A stretch of DNA of 64,000 nt from Bin5 sp965221145 (GTDB lineage: Bacteria > Chloroflexota > Anaerolineae > Caldilineales > Caldilineaceae). Below the pieces are notes generated by a model that saw nothing but the letters and a program-made list of their open reading frames with translations, ran no database searches and was not told the DNA's origin. Below are positions 27,482 to 35,594 of this stretch, piece after piece (within the stretch, counting starts at the first letter, position 1; each line of letters begins with the position of its first letter). The DNA lies in the NCBI GenBank assembly GCA_965221145.1, contig OZ244877.1, positions 1,798,001 to 1,862,000 of the forward strand, written 5' to 3'. The position numbers and the translations under genes were made by a program.

Positions 27482-28191
27482 ATTTCCCCCGCCTGTGCAA
27501 CTTGGATTTCCACTCTATCGCCGTATTGGAGCTCGAACTGATTCAGAATCGTTTCCGCGTCCTCTGGATTGGCGCCGATTGTGGTCGCTCCAGCCTTGAT
27601 CATTGCCATACAGGTGTACAAGTCGGTGATGTCGCCAGCTGCCTTGATGCCGATGTCCACATTCTCTCTAATCAACTGGACATCGACCAGACGGGCGCAG
27701 TATGTGCCATAGCCGGTGGAGGTCTTGACGTATTGGGCGCCGGCCTCCTTTATGATCTGCGCCGCTTTGACGATCTCCGGCTTGGTCAGATAGCAGGTCT
27801 CGATGATCACTTTGGTTGTCAGATCGCCGACGGCCTCCACGACCCCCTGGATGTCTTCACGCACATAGTCGTACTCGCCGGACTTGAAGCGCTGGATGTC
27901 CATGACCATATCGAACTCCACGGCCCCCTCCGCCAACGCTTGCCGGGCTTCCATGACCTTCATTGCCTGGCTCGTCGCGCCAAAGGGGAAGGCAATCGGG
28001 ATGCCAAGTCTGGTCTGGCTGCCAGCGATAGCCTTGGCGACCAGCGGGAGATAGCCCAGGTTGGCATAGGCCACGCCCAGCCCCAACTCTATGGCGCTGT
28101 GGCAGAGTTCAAGGATCTTATCCTTGTTGGAGTAGGGTTCGAGACGACCGCACTCCATCATTCCTGCCAATTTCTGTCTTGTTAAGAGCAT
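27478..28191 (-). CDS. Deoxyribose-phosphate aldolase family (DeoC-like)
   Basis: 237 residues of the DeoC/LacD class I aldolase family. The Schiff-base lysine is in YVKTSTGYG (Lys156), a second lysine is in IGIKAAGDITD (Lys184), and GAVEFDMVMDIQ supplies the acidic residue. It would cleave a 2-deoxy- or ketose phosphate to a triose and an aldehyde. An AGGA site precedes the ATG. It lies after the MalG-like permease and overlaps the next dehydrogenase gene by four bases. The real substrate could be another sugar phosphate, so deoC is not asserted. Confidence 0.9.
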   Translation of the reverse strand: MLLTRQKLAGMMECGRLEPYSNKDKILELCHSAIELGLGVAYANLGYLPLVAKAIAGSQTRLGIPIAFPFGATSQAMKVMEARQALAEGAVEFDMVMDIQRFKSGEYDYVREDIQGVVEAVGDLTTKVIIETCYLTKPEIVKAAQIIKEAGAQYVKTSTGYGTYCARLVDVQLIRENVDIGIKAAGDITDLYTCMAMIKAGATTIGANPEDAETILNQFELQYGDRVEIQVAQAGEI

Positions 28192-28266
28192 TGCAATCCT
28201 CAGTGACCAGTGGCTCGTGAATAAGGGCCAGTGAATTCAGCGGCGGCTGGCTATTGTACACCGGTT

Positions 28267-29163
28267 TCATTCGAACAAGCCGAAAGTCAGGCCGCGCACG
28301 AGGTGGCGGCGCAATGTTGCCGCCAACAGGAGAACTGGCGCAGCGATGATGAGATTCATGGCAAACAGCTCGCCCCACTCGACGCGCACGCGCGTTACAT
28401 AGGTAACGGCGCCGATCGGCAGTGTGGCCGTGTTGCGCCCCGTGAGAATGAGCGCCAGCATATACTCGTTCCAGGCGACCATCGCTACCAGCAGCGCGGT
28501 CGCGGCCAGGCCGGGCATGACCACCGGCAACAGAACGCGCACAACGGCCTGCAGGCGGCTGCATCCATCCACCATCGCCGACTCCTCCAACTGGGGCGTG
28601 CGGGCAAAGTAGCCGCGCATGATCCAGATGATCATGGGGATGCTGAAGGAGAGGTAGGTCAGCGAAAGGCCGATGTAGGTGTCATACAGTTTCATGCGGT
28701 CGATCAGGACAAAAAATGGCAGCGCCACGACCACCGGCGGGATCATGCGCAGCGAGATGATCCAACCCAGCAGTTGCTGCCGCCCTCTCATGCGCAACCG
28801 CGCCAGCGAGTAGGCGGCAGGCACGCCGACCAGCAGCGAGACGCTGATCGACAGGACCGTAACGATGATGCTGTTTCGTAGATTCAGCAGCCCTTTTTTG
28901 GCGAACAGCACGCGCTCGAAATTGTCCAGAGTCGGTAGGAAGAACCAGACCGGCGGACTGGTGATCTGGATAGGGCCTGGTTTGAAGGCGGTGACAAAGC
29001 CGGCCAGGATGGGGATCAGAACCATTATGCTGACCAGCGTGACGATCAGGTAGGCCAGCGCCGTGCTCCAGTGTCGGCGCACCAGCCACCAGAATGAACG
29101 CTTTCTTCGCATAGACATCTGAGCTTGCATGGAGCACCGGTTGTTTCTGGCGCAGCTTTCCAC
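28267..29163 (-). CDS. CUT1 sugar ABC transporter permease, MalG-like (system 2)
   Basis: Up to 298 residues; the GTG at 29163 or ATGs at 29130 and 29118 could be the start, none with a good ribosome-binding site. Six membrane segments and the EAA loop VDGCSRLQAVVRVLLPVVMP. Its end RHLVRGLTFGLFE departs from the usual GAVKG tail. It follows the MalF-like gene by 12 bases. Confidence 0.9.
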   Translation of the reverse strand: MESCARNNRCSMQAQMSMRRKRSFWWLVRRHWSTALAYLIVTLVSIMVLIPILAGFVTAFKPGPIQITSPPVWFFLPTLDNFERVLFAKKGLLNLRNSIIVTVLSISVSLLVGVPAAYSLARLRMRGRQQLLGWIISLRMIPPVVVALPFFVLIDRMKLYDTYIGLSLTYLSFSIPMIIWIMRGYFARTPQLEESAMVDGCSRLQAVVRVLLPVVMPGLAATALLVAMVAWNEYMLALILTGRNTATLPIGAVTYVTRVRVEWGELFAMNLIIAAPVLLLAATLRRHLVRGLTFGLFE

Positions 29164-29175
29164 TTTCTACTGTCG

Positions 29176-30102
29176 TTATTCCAGTTCCCGGTAAAGGAAT
29201 CGGAAGTAGACTGCCAGGATCACGCCTGCGCCGAGCAGCATAATCTGCCCGGCGGCAGCGCCTCGGCCCATCTGGAAAAACTTGAAGCCAACGCGATAGA
29301 TGTAGAGGCTCATCACCTCTGTGGACAGCGCCGGGCCGCCCGCGGTCATCACGTTCACCAGGTCAAACGTGCGAAAGGCGTCAACCGTGCGCAGAACCAG
29401 GACGACAAGAATAACGGGCGTCAAGAGCGGCAAAGTGATCCGCCAAAACATCATCCAGGGACCGGCTCCGTCCAGGTTGGCGGCTTCGTAAGGCTCGCGC
29501 GGCAGCGAGGTGACGCCTGCGAACAGAATCAGGAAGACCAGCGAGGTCCACTGCCAGACGTCGACCACCAGGACCGCCTCCATGGCCGATTTCGGGCTGC
29601 CCAAGGGGGCCTGTTGTGGTATATTGAAGAGGCCCAGAAACGGATTGAGCAGCCCAAAAAGAGGGTTGTAGATCCAGCGCCATGTCAGGCCGACGACCGG
29701 CGGCGCAATGGCCATCGGCGCAATCAAGATCAGGTGGAACAGAGTTTGGCCCCACCTGATTTTCTGCATCAGAAGCGCCAAGCCCAGGCCAAAGACGAAA
29801 GAGAAGATCACGCTGGCCGTCACATAGATCAAAGTCTTCGAGACGCTGTTGAGAAAGATGTCATCTTGCAGGACGAAGCGGAAGTTGTCCAGGCCAATGA
29901 AGGGCGCTTCCTTCTGGCCGAGGCTCATATCCACGAACGAAAGATAGATCCCGTAGATCATGGGATAGATGATGACGGCGAGCAGGGTGAACAGAGCAGG
30001 CGCAACCCACACGAAGCCGGTGTGCTGCCTGACGAACCGCAGATACCGAGCGCGCCAAGTGCCGTATGGCGTATCGGTACCGTCTCTTGCCTTCTGACTC
30101 AA
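29176..30102 (-). CDS. CUT1 sugar ABC transporter permease, MalF-like (system 2)
   Basis: 308 residues, probably from a TTG start at 30102 with AGAGGAA close upstream. Membrane core starts FVWVAPALFTLLAVIIYPMI. The EAA loop is AANLDGAGPWMMFWRITLPL, followed by NVMTAGGPALSTEVMSLYIY. Complete and apparently functional, but the operon's binding-protein gene and promoter upstream have been lost, so expression is doubtful. Confidence 0.9.
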   Translation of the reverse strand: MSQKARDGTDTPYGTWRARYLRFVRQHTGFVWVAPALFTLLAVIIYPMIYGIYLSFVDMSLGQKEAPFIGLDNFRFVLQDDIFLNSVSKTLIYVTASVIFSFVFGLGLALLMQKIRWGQTLFHLILIAPMAIAPPVVGLTWRWIYNPLFGLLNPFLGLFNIPQQAPLGSPKSAMEAVLVVDVWQWTSLVFLILFAGVTSLPREPYEAANLDGAGPWMMFWRITLPLLTPVILVVLVLRTVDAFRTFDLVNVMTAGGPALSTEVMSLYIYRVGFKFFQMGRGAAAGQIMLLGAGVILAVYFRFLYRELE

Positions 30103-30180
30103 TTCCTCTGGCCCTGCCCTGTATTCATAGAGTCAATCCAACACAGCCAAGCCGCCCGACGCGCTGCTGTGAGCAACTCA

Positions 30181-30225
30181 CCCCGGTTATTGCGCTGGAA
30201 ACCGCTTGTGGCGCAATAACCGGGG
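30181..30225 (-). other. Stem-loop between binding-protein and permease genes (system 2)
   Basis: A perfect 15-base inverted repeat, CCCCGGTTATTGCGC (30181-30195) and GCGCAATAACCGGGG (30211-30225), with a 15-base loop and no T-tract. It occupies the same position as the stem-loops in the other five transporter operons. Confidence 0.88.
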
Positions 30226-30303
30226 CTTAACTCGGACCGGTCTCCACCAATTCACATCGCATTGGGGGGCAAGCACTGGCGAAAGACCGCTCCTCACTTT
30301 CCC

Positions 30304-31007
30304 CTAATTGCAGTCGGGATGCTGCACGCCCAAGCTGGCCAACTCGGCGCAAGCCTGCTGTTCCTTCTCGTCCGGCGTGTAGTTCTTGAAGACCCCGGCG
30401 TAGCCGGCGTCGGCCACGATCTGCTCAGCCTCGGCCTGGGCAGCTGCCAGCGCCTCTTCAAGCGTCATCTCACCGGCCATGAACCTGCCCACGTTGGAGG
30501 CAAAGGCGAACTCGGCCTCCGGCCACCACGCCTCACTCGGCCGCGGCACCATGATCTCCATCTGTCCCAGGTTGATCGGGAAGTACGGATACATGGCGGC
30601 GTAGTCGGGGTTGGAGCAGTCGGAGATGCGATAGCACCACTGCTGCTCCTCGGCCAGAATCATGGCGTTGGACTTGCCCTGCATGAACTGGATATAAGCC
30701 CAAGCGGCATCCTTGTTTTCGCTGTTGGCGTTGATCGCCCAGCCGCCTGCGCCCGCCATCGTGCCGCGGTGAATCTCGCCCGTATCGGGGTCTTCCCAGC
30801 CGGGAATCAGCGCCCAGCCCAAGTTTTCGGCCATCGGCGAACGCGTGGGATCCATCAGGTTGGAGATGGCCCAGTTCTCGGTGATGTACATGGCCACCTT
30901 GCCCTGCATGGCGTTGAGCATCACGTCGTCGGTGAAGTAGCCCTCTTTGCCGGGGGGCTGCGCGGCCAGAAACGCCAATTCCAACTGAAATTCAGGCCGA
31001 TAGGCTC
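30304..31007 (-). pseudogene. Substrate-binding protein gene (system 2), 5' half missing
   Basis: The frame encodes only the C-terminal ~230 residues of a CUT1 binding protein (YFTDDVMLNAMQGKVAMYIT, GAGGWAINANSENKDAAWAYI). It opens abruptly with YRPEFQLELAF after an in-frame stop near 31006. The signal peptide, lipobox and N-terminal domain are gone. The break lies ~37 bases outside the IS982-family element, so the loss was a separate deletion or rearrangement. System 2 therefore lacks its receptor in this genome. Confidence 0.88.
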
Positions 31008-31083
31008 ATATGAGCAAGCAAAGCAGCAGCTTGGAATCAATTATACCTCAGTTCGGAGTTAAATCACAGCAGGTAAGAGGGCC

Positions 31084-31185
31084 GGGTGCATCCCAAAATA
31101 GGGGCGAGTTTCTGGCTACCTCTGGGGAGTTACGCTGGGATGCTCAGCCCACTACTCTGGACAACCCCAAATCTGGGATGCACCC
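31084..31185. mobile_element. 102-bp GGGTGCATCCC MITE, copy 2 (inside IS982)
   Basis: Ends GGGTGCATCCC / GGGATGCACCC, flanked by the 13-base direct repeat AGGTAAGAGGGCC at 31071-31083 and 31186-31198. Removing it and one repeat restores the C-terminal codons of the IS982 transposase, which proves it is a later insertion. Confidence 0.9.
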
Positions 31186-31334
31186 AGGTAAGAGGGCCAT
31201 ATCCTGGTGCGAAAGATGGATAGAAGGCTTCTTGTCCTGCCAAGTGTAGGCAATCAGACCAGCAGTGAGATTGACGAGAAAATTGATTGGGCTGCGATGA
31301 CGGGAATGCGCAATCTGTGAAACGTTCTTGAGTT

Positions 31335-31570
31335 GTAACTACTCAGCCTCGTCTGGGAAGTTGTTTGAAAAGGAACGGTCATCGGTTAAAAAGACCAAAA
31401 ATGACTGCCGGAAAGCGTGAATCCTCCATCTACACGCCATAATTCGCACCATTTGTGCCGTTTTGACCCGAACCTGACCTTTTCAGACAGATTCCAAACA
31501 CGATTTATTACACTTGGATGACTTGGTTGCCCATTGAAAGTCGCACATTGGGTAATGGCTGAGTAGTTAC
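31335..31570. mobile_element. 236-bp IS66-like MITE, copy 2 (inside IS982)
   Basis: Perfect 14-base terminal repeats GTAACTACTCAGCC (31335-31348) and GGCTGAGTAGTTAC (31557-31570), with the 8-base target duplication CTTGAGTT at 31327-31334 and 31571-31578. Same length as copy 1 at 6105-6340. Its ends are intact, so it is the less decayed copy. Confidence 0.93.
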
Positions 31571-32405
31571 CTTGAGTTGATAATTGATGGTCTCAATCAG
31601 CGAGCGCTTCCGTGTCAGCAGCCTGTCTTCGAGCACAACGAGCCGATTCTGCATGTTTTTGCGCAGGGGCGTGATCAGTTGCAGCCCCTTTGAGAAGAGT
31701 TGCTCAAAGAGTGGCTGCGAGAGATAGCCACGATCACCAACCAGCTTGCCCCACAGATCCCTGGTCATTTGTGGCACCGGTTTGCGGTCATCTGTGTTGC
31801 CCGGCGTGAGTTGCACCGCCAGCAATTCACCCTGGTCATTGACAATCAGATGGAGTTTGAAGCCGTAGAACCATCCCATACTGCTCTTGCCGCGCTTGGC
31901 AGCGCCAGCAAAGAGCCGATGGCGGGCAATGCGCCTGTTGTGACAGACCGGAATCGGGGTCGAATCGACAAATGCAACCCCTCTGGTCTTGCCGAACCGA
32001 CGCAGCAGATAGTAGCCCAATGGATTCAGTGCCGATGAAGTCAACTCCACAAAACGCGTGTAACTGACCAGTCCGGGAAATTCACTGCACAGATGCCTAC
32101 AGACATGTTGCGTATAGTATGCCTTGAAATCGCGATAATGCGACTGATGGAAGTGAATCAGGATTGTCATTACTTCGCTCATGCTCAGTCGCGGGGCTGG
32201 CCCTCGCTTGTGCCCAACGCCCAACAGCTTGGCATTCTCCCAAGTGGCCAACCATTGACAGAAATCATCGACATCACAGAACAGTTCGAGTATACTCATC
32301 GTGAGCACCTTTCATAGCCGGTGGGTTCTTGTTAAGAAACCCTATTCTACCAGCTTGACAAGGTGCTCTTTAACTCCGAATTCAGGTAATTATGCAACTC
32401 CTTAA

Positions 32406-33543
32406 CTCATGTTACGCAGCCAGGGGATCAAGGCGAACTGGATCCAACTGACACAAAGCCTCGAAAGCCTGTTGCAGAGCTGAGAGATACAAGTGAGTCT
32501 TGAGGGCATAGTGATTCTTCTTGGTGCGCATCTTAAGCATCTCCAGCTTGGTAAAGGTCCAGAGAGCAGCCACAAAGTGATTGGTCTGCGTGGTTGGTGT
32601 GCGGGTTGGTGATTTGGCAAGGGATGCGTTCTGTTTGAGCGAGCGATGATACTCTTCCACTTTCCACCGTTCTTGGTAGATTGTGATCAGTTGGTCAGCT
32701 GTCAAGCAGGCGTCACTGGTCACCAGATAGCGCACAGCGGTCGAGCCATCTGCGTTTGTGCAGGTCTGACGGAGCAGATAGAGGGGAAAGGGCACCTGCT
32801 CCAGATAGATGCCTGTAACTGTGTCTTCTGGCAGGTCGAGTTGTTCCAGTCTGTGATAGCGACCATGCTGTTTATCTTGGCGAGAAAGGGCGATCTTGCG
32901 ATTGGTTTTGAGTCCCATGATGAACTCTTTGCGCAGCGTGCGTTTGATATAGCTCATATTCTCAGCCGAAGCAAACCAGATGTCATTGAGCACATAGCGG
33001 AAGGGAATGCGGTTATGCACACAGTTTTGCAGCATGGCACGAAAATGCTCGTTCTTGGTCACAGCGCTGCGTCGTTTGCGTTTGCCCTGCTTGTCAATAT
33101 ACGATTCGGTCTTGGTCACCAACCGATAGGTCACCGGCAATGAAACCCCACCCACTGTGTACAAAGCAGTGATAAAGTTGATGCCCTTGGCCATCTGTCC
33201 TTGCGCATGGTCGTAGTGCCAGCAGATGAGTTCGTTCTCATCGGTGTAGGGCTTCTCGACGATGCTGTCGTCAATCGTGATGACGCCATGCTCGCCTTGC
33301 ATGCTGCGCACAGAGGGCTTGACCATGCCGACACCAGTCTTTCGGCTGCAGTCGTTGGCTGTTGAGCATGCGACTGACTTGGTCGTGGCTGACCGCCTTG
33401 TCCATCAAGGCCGACATGCCTGTCGCCGTCGTTGCCGCAAATGAACTCAGGAGAAAGTCCGAATACAGGTCAAAGAGTTTGAAATTCATGTTTCACCTCC
33501 TGACCTTATTCTACTCAATTCGTCAACTACTGCGTAACATCAG
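32406..33543 (-). mobile_element. IS4-superfamily insertion sequence
   Basis: Terminal repeats CTCATGTTACGCAG (32406-32419) and CTGCGTAACATCAG (33530-33543) with one mismatch, flanked by the 7-base duplication TCCTTAA (32399-32405 and 33544-33550). Total 1138 bases. It landed only 5 bases from the IS982 target duplication. Confidence 0.85.
32412..33489 (-). pseudogene. DDE transposase (IS4/IS701-like), frameshifted
   Basis: The first ~52 codons (SHDQVSRMLNSQRLQPKDW) are in one frame. The rest, from MVKPSVRSMQGEHGVITIDD to the end, is in another, shifted by one base near 33335-33350. DDE residues are visible in ITIDDSIVEKPYTDENELI, YVLNDIWFASAENMSYI and ITIYQERWKVEEYHRSLK. The break falls in the middle of a conserved segment, so it is probably an inactivating indel rather than programmed frameshifting. 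The exact IS family is uncertain. Confidence 0.85.
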
Positions 33544-33555
33544 TCCTTAAGTAAT

Positions 33556-33585
33556 TTGACATTTGCACAGAAAGACCTCTATAAT
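33556..33585 (+). promoter_or_regulatory. Consensus sigma70 promoter next to the IS end
   Basis: TTGACA (33556-33561) and TATAAT (33580-33585), both perfect, with an 18-base spacer. It begins just 5 bases after the target duplication of the IS and drives the small secreted-protein gene at 33646. Confidence 0.8.
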
Positions 33586-33645
33586 TGGTGAGCAATGACC
33601 GATGTGGTCAGGAAAGCTCAGTTCAGTTCAAAAAAGGAGCGAACT

Positions 33646-34095
33646 ATGAAGACGCTGTTAATGTTGTGCATTACAGTTGTATTGCTTGCCAGTGTGCTTG
33701 TCATTCCCGTGTCAGCACATGAAGAATATCACGGGGAAGATAACAACGTCACGCCAGCCTTTTGTCTTGTGCCCAATATAGATGTGATCGAAATTCTGCC
33801 TGACGATCCAGGGCATCTAGAATTTCACGAAGCCGAGGTTACTGACTCTTTCCAGGAGAAGGCAGCCATTGTGGTTGAATTTCCACACATCTATGTACTA
33901 AACTATGACAATCAGCCCAACTGGAGTTACGATGATGGTGCGGAGTATTCAGTGCAAGATGGTTGTCATTCGACACAATTTTTGTACCGCTGGAAATGCA
34001 CTAAATATGTCCGGCATGCCATTACCAATGAATGGATCTGCGTCGACGGGTTCTTTTATCTCTACGGTATACACTGGGGCCATTGTGATGAATAA
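33646..34095 (+). CDS. Small secreted cysteine-containing protein of unknown function
   Basis: 149 residues with a clear Sec signal peptide (hydrophobic residues ~4-20, cleavage after VSA). The mature part starts HEEYHGEDNN and is acidic and aromatic-rich, with five cysteines. I do not recognise the family. AAAGGAG lies seven bases before the ATG; an in-frame opening to 33595 has no such site. It has its own consensus promoter. It sits as an island between the IS pair and a composite MITE, and its base composition is more AT-rich than its neighbours, which suggests acquired DNA. Confidence 0.75.
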   Translation: MKTLLMLCITVVLLASVLVIPVSAHEEYHGEDNNVTPAFCLVPNIDVIEILPDDPGHLEFHEAEVTDSFQEKAAIVVEFPHIYVLNYDNQPNWSYDDGAEYSVQDGCHSTQFLYRWKCTKYVRHAITNEWICVDGFFYLYGIHWGHCDE

Positions 34096-34110
34096 TGGCT
34101 GTCCTTACAT

Positions 34111-34371
34111 GGGTGCATCCCAAAATGGGGGCGAGTTTCTGGCTACCTCTGGGGAGTTACACTGTAGTCCTCAGCCTGCTACTCTGGACAACCCTAAATC
34201 TGGGATGCACCCAATTTAGGGGTGCATCCCCAAATGGGGATGGTCCGCTGAAGCGGAACCTTCCGACTGCCTCTGGTCAACTGCGAGGAGATCCACGAAG
34301 GACACAAAGGGGCACGAAGGATAAATACGCCCGCGATTCCAGGGGGATGACCCCAAATCTGGGATGCACCC
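34111..34371. mobile_element. Composite GGGTGCATCCC MITE (two units)
   Basis: The first unit (34111-34212, 102 bases) matches the copies at 24195 and 31084. A second unit (34219-34371) has the same ends, GGGGTGCATCCCC and GGGATGCACCC, but a different interior. The 9-base duplication TCCTTACAT flanks the whole pair (34102-34110 and 34372-34380), so both units appear to have inserted together. Confidence 0.85.
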
Positions 34372-34380
34372 TCCTTACAT

Positions 34381-34637
34381 GGCAGGGCAATCATATTCTT
34401 TTGGGCCAAGAATCTATAGTTGGTCCCAATGTCTAATGTGGATCCCTTTTGAAACCACGACCCTTTGCAATGGCTTCGCAGTTGGAACGCAAGAGTTTCT
34501 CTCGCTCTCATGAAATACACAAGATCTTGGTCTCATTTGGGATTTACATTAGACCACGAAATGGTTGAAATAAGGTGGATCTAATCGGATGAGCGGATCC
34601 TTTCTTGGCAGTCTTTCATTTCAGACCGTGCCGTCCG
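34381..34637. other. Non-coding region with a long inverted repeat
   Basis: GTCTAATGTGGATCCC (34431-34446) and GGGATTTACATTAGAC (34539-34554) are inverted with two mismatches, enclosing ~90 bases. This could be another small MITE or a structured RNA, but no flanking duplication was found. Confidence 0.45.
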
Positions 34638-35594
34638 TCAAGGGATGTTGTAAAGATGCCAGAGGTCGCCGTACTTCTGCAAGCTGACGATATCGAAGAA
34701 CTCCTCGTCGTTAATCATCTTGTCCTGCACGGCGTTCCAGTCGCCGGTCTCCTTGAGCGCCTTCAGTCCATCGACCAGCCCCCGCGCCGCCATGTAGAGC
34801 GACACCAGCGAGCCGATCACCATCTGGCAGCCGGCTTTTTCGAACTCTTTGATGGCGATTGGTTCGATCGTGGCAAAGATGCCCACAAGCGGGGCCTTAA
34901 TCCTGTCGGCAAAGTAGTCCAGTTCCTCGACTGTCAACGCCATGACGAAAATGGCATCGGCGCCGGCCTCGGCGTAGGCGTTGCTGCGGCTGACCACTTC
35001 GTCGATCATCTTTTCGCGGTAATAGGTGTCCAGATATGTCGTCGCAATGACATCGGAGCGCACGATGATCTTGAAGTTCGGGTCGTAGCGGGCATCGAGC
35101 GCAGCCCGGATCTTGCCGCACATCTCCTCCACGCTGATCAGTTCGCTGCGCGGGATACCGGCCAGAAAGGGACATTTCGACGGCAGCGCCTGGTCATCAA
35201 TATGCACACCGGCCAGTCCTACCGCTTCAAAGTCCCGCACCGCATCCATCATGCTGATGGCGTTGCCGTAGCCCTCCTCCATGTCGGCGATGACCGGCAG
35301 GTTGACCGCCTTCACAATGTTGCGGGCGATCATCAGCCTCTCGGTCTTGGGCATCAGCGCCAGATCGGGTTGGCCGAGAAACGTCGCCTCGGTGGCATAG
35401 CTGCCGATGTAGACCGCGTTGAAGCCCGCCCGCTCCACCAGGACCGCCGAGAGCGCATCATGCGCGCCAATGGCGACCGCCATTTCACCGTTGTCGATCA
35501 GTTGTTGCAATTTTGCGGGGCCTCTGATTTTGGGTTCCTCCTTAGAAGGCGAGCAGAAAGGCGTGTTTCTTTCTCCTCTTTCCCCTTCACTCAC
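34638..35594 (-). CDS. Isocitrate lyase/PEP mutase superfamily enzyme
   Basis: 318 residues from a GTG overlapping the upstream stop (GTGA). It has family landmarks: AVAIGAHDALSAVLVERAGF, YIGSYATEATFLGQPD, PVIADMEEGYGN with metal-binding acids, AGVHIDDQ, and IIVRSDVIA. The catalytic loop reads SKCPFLAG: the Cys of the KKCGH motif of methylisocitrate lyases is present but the Gly-His is replaced. It might be a carboxyvinyl-carboxyphosphonate- or oxaloacetate-type lyase; the activity is open. It ends the operon with inositol-phosphate synthase, kinase, transporter 3 and a MocA-like dehydrogenase. Confidence 0.87.
   Translation of the reverse strand: MSEGERGERNTPFCSPSKEEPKIRGPAKLQQLIDNGEMAVAIGAHDALSAVLVERAGFNAVYIGSYATEATFLGQPDLALMPKTERLMIARNIVKAVNLPVIADMEEGYGNAISMMDAVRDFEAVGLAGVHIDDQALPSKCPFLAGIPRSELISVEEMCGKIRAALDARYDPNFKIIVRSDVIATTYLDTYYREKMIDEVVSRSNAYAEAGADAIFVMALTVEELDYFADRIKAPLVGIFATIEPIAIKEFEKAGCQMVIGSLVSLYMAARGLVDGLKALKETGDWNAVQDKMINDEEFFDIVSLQKYGDLWHLYNIP

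Larger units (their letters stand above)
31059..32299 (-). pseudogene. IS982-family transposase gene interrupted by two MITEs
   Basis: From ATG 32299 (AAGGTG upstream) the frame encodes a typical IS982 DDE transposase: LSMSEVMTILIHFHQSHYRDF, RGVAFVDSTPIPVCHNRRI, WFYGFKLHLIVNDQGELL, LVGDRGYLSQPLFEQLF and KRSLIETINYQLK. At 31578 it runs into the 236-base MITE. Beyond that MITE the frame continues as QLKNVSQIAHSRHRSPINF, and beyond the second MITE it ends DMALLPAVI with TAA at 31059-31061. Removing both inserts rebuilds a complete transposase. As it stands, the protein ends in about 20 foreign residues and lacks its conserved C-terminus. Confidence 0.9.
31045..32387 (-). mobile_element. IS982-family insertion sequence carrying two MITEs
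   Basis: Imperfect terminal repeats start ACCTCAGTTCGGAGTTAAA at 31045 and end as the inverse of ACCTGAATTCGGAGTTAAA at 32387. The 6-base target duplication AATTAT flanks them (31039-31044 and 32388-32393). Subtracting the two inserted MITEs and their duplications leaves 984 bases, the usual IS982 size. Confidence 0.88.

Noticed and set aside
29125..30219. Plus-strand 364-codon open frame opposite the MalF-like permease
   Set aside because: It is antisense to a well-supported permease and reads as charged low-complexity sequence without domains.
33271..33489. Separate small ORF upstream of the IS4-like transposase
   Set aside because: It is the N-terminal part of the same transposase, shifted by a one-base indel, not an independent gene.
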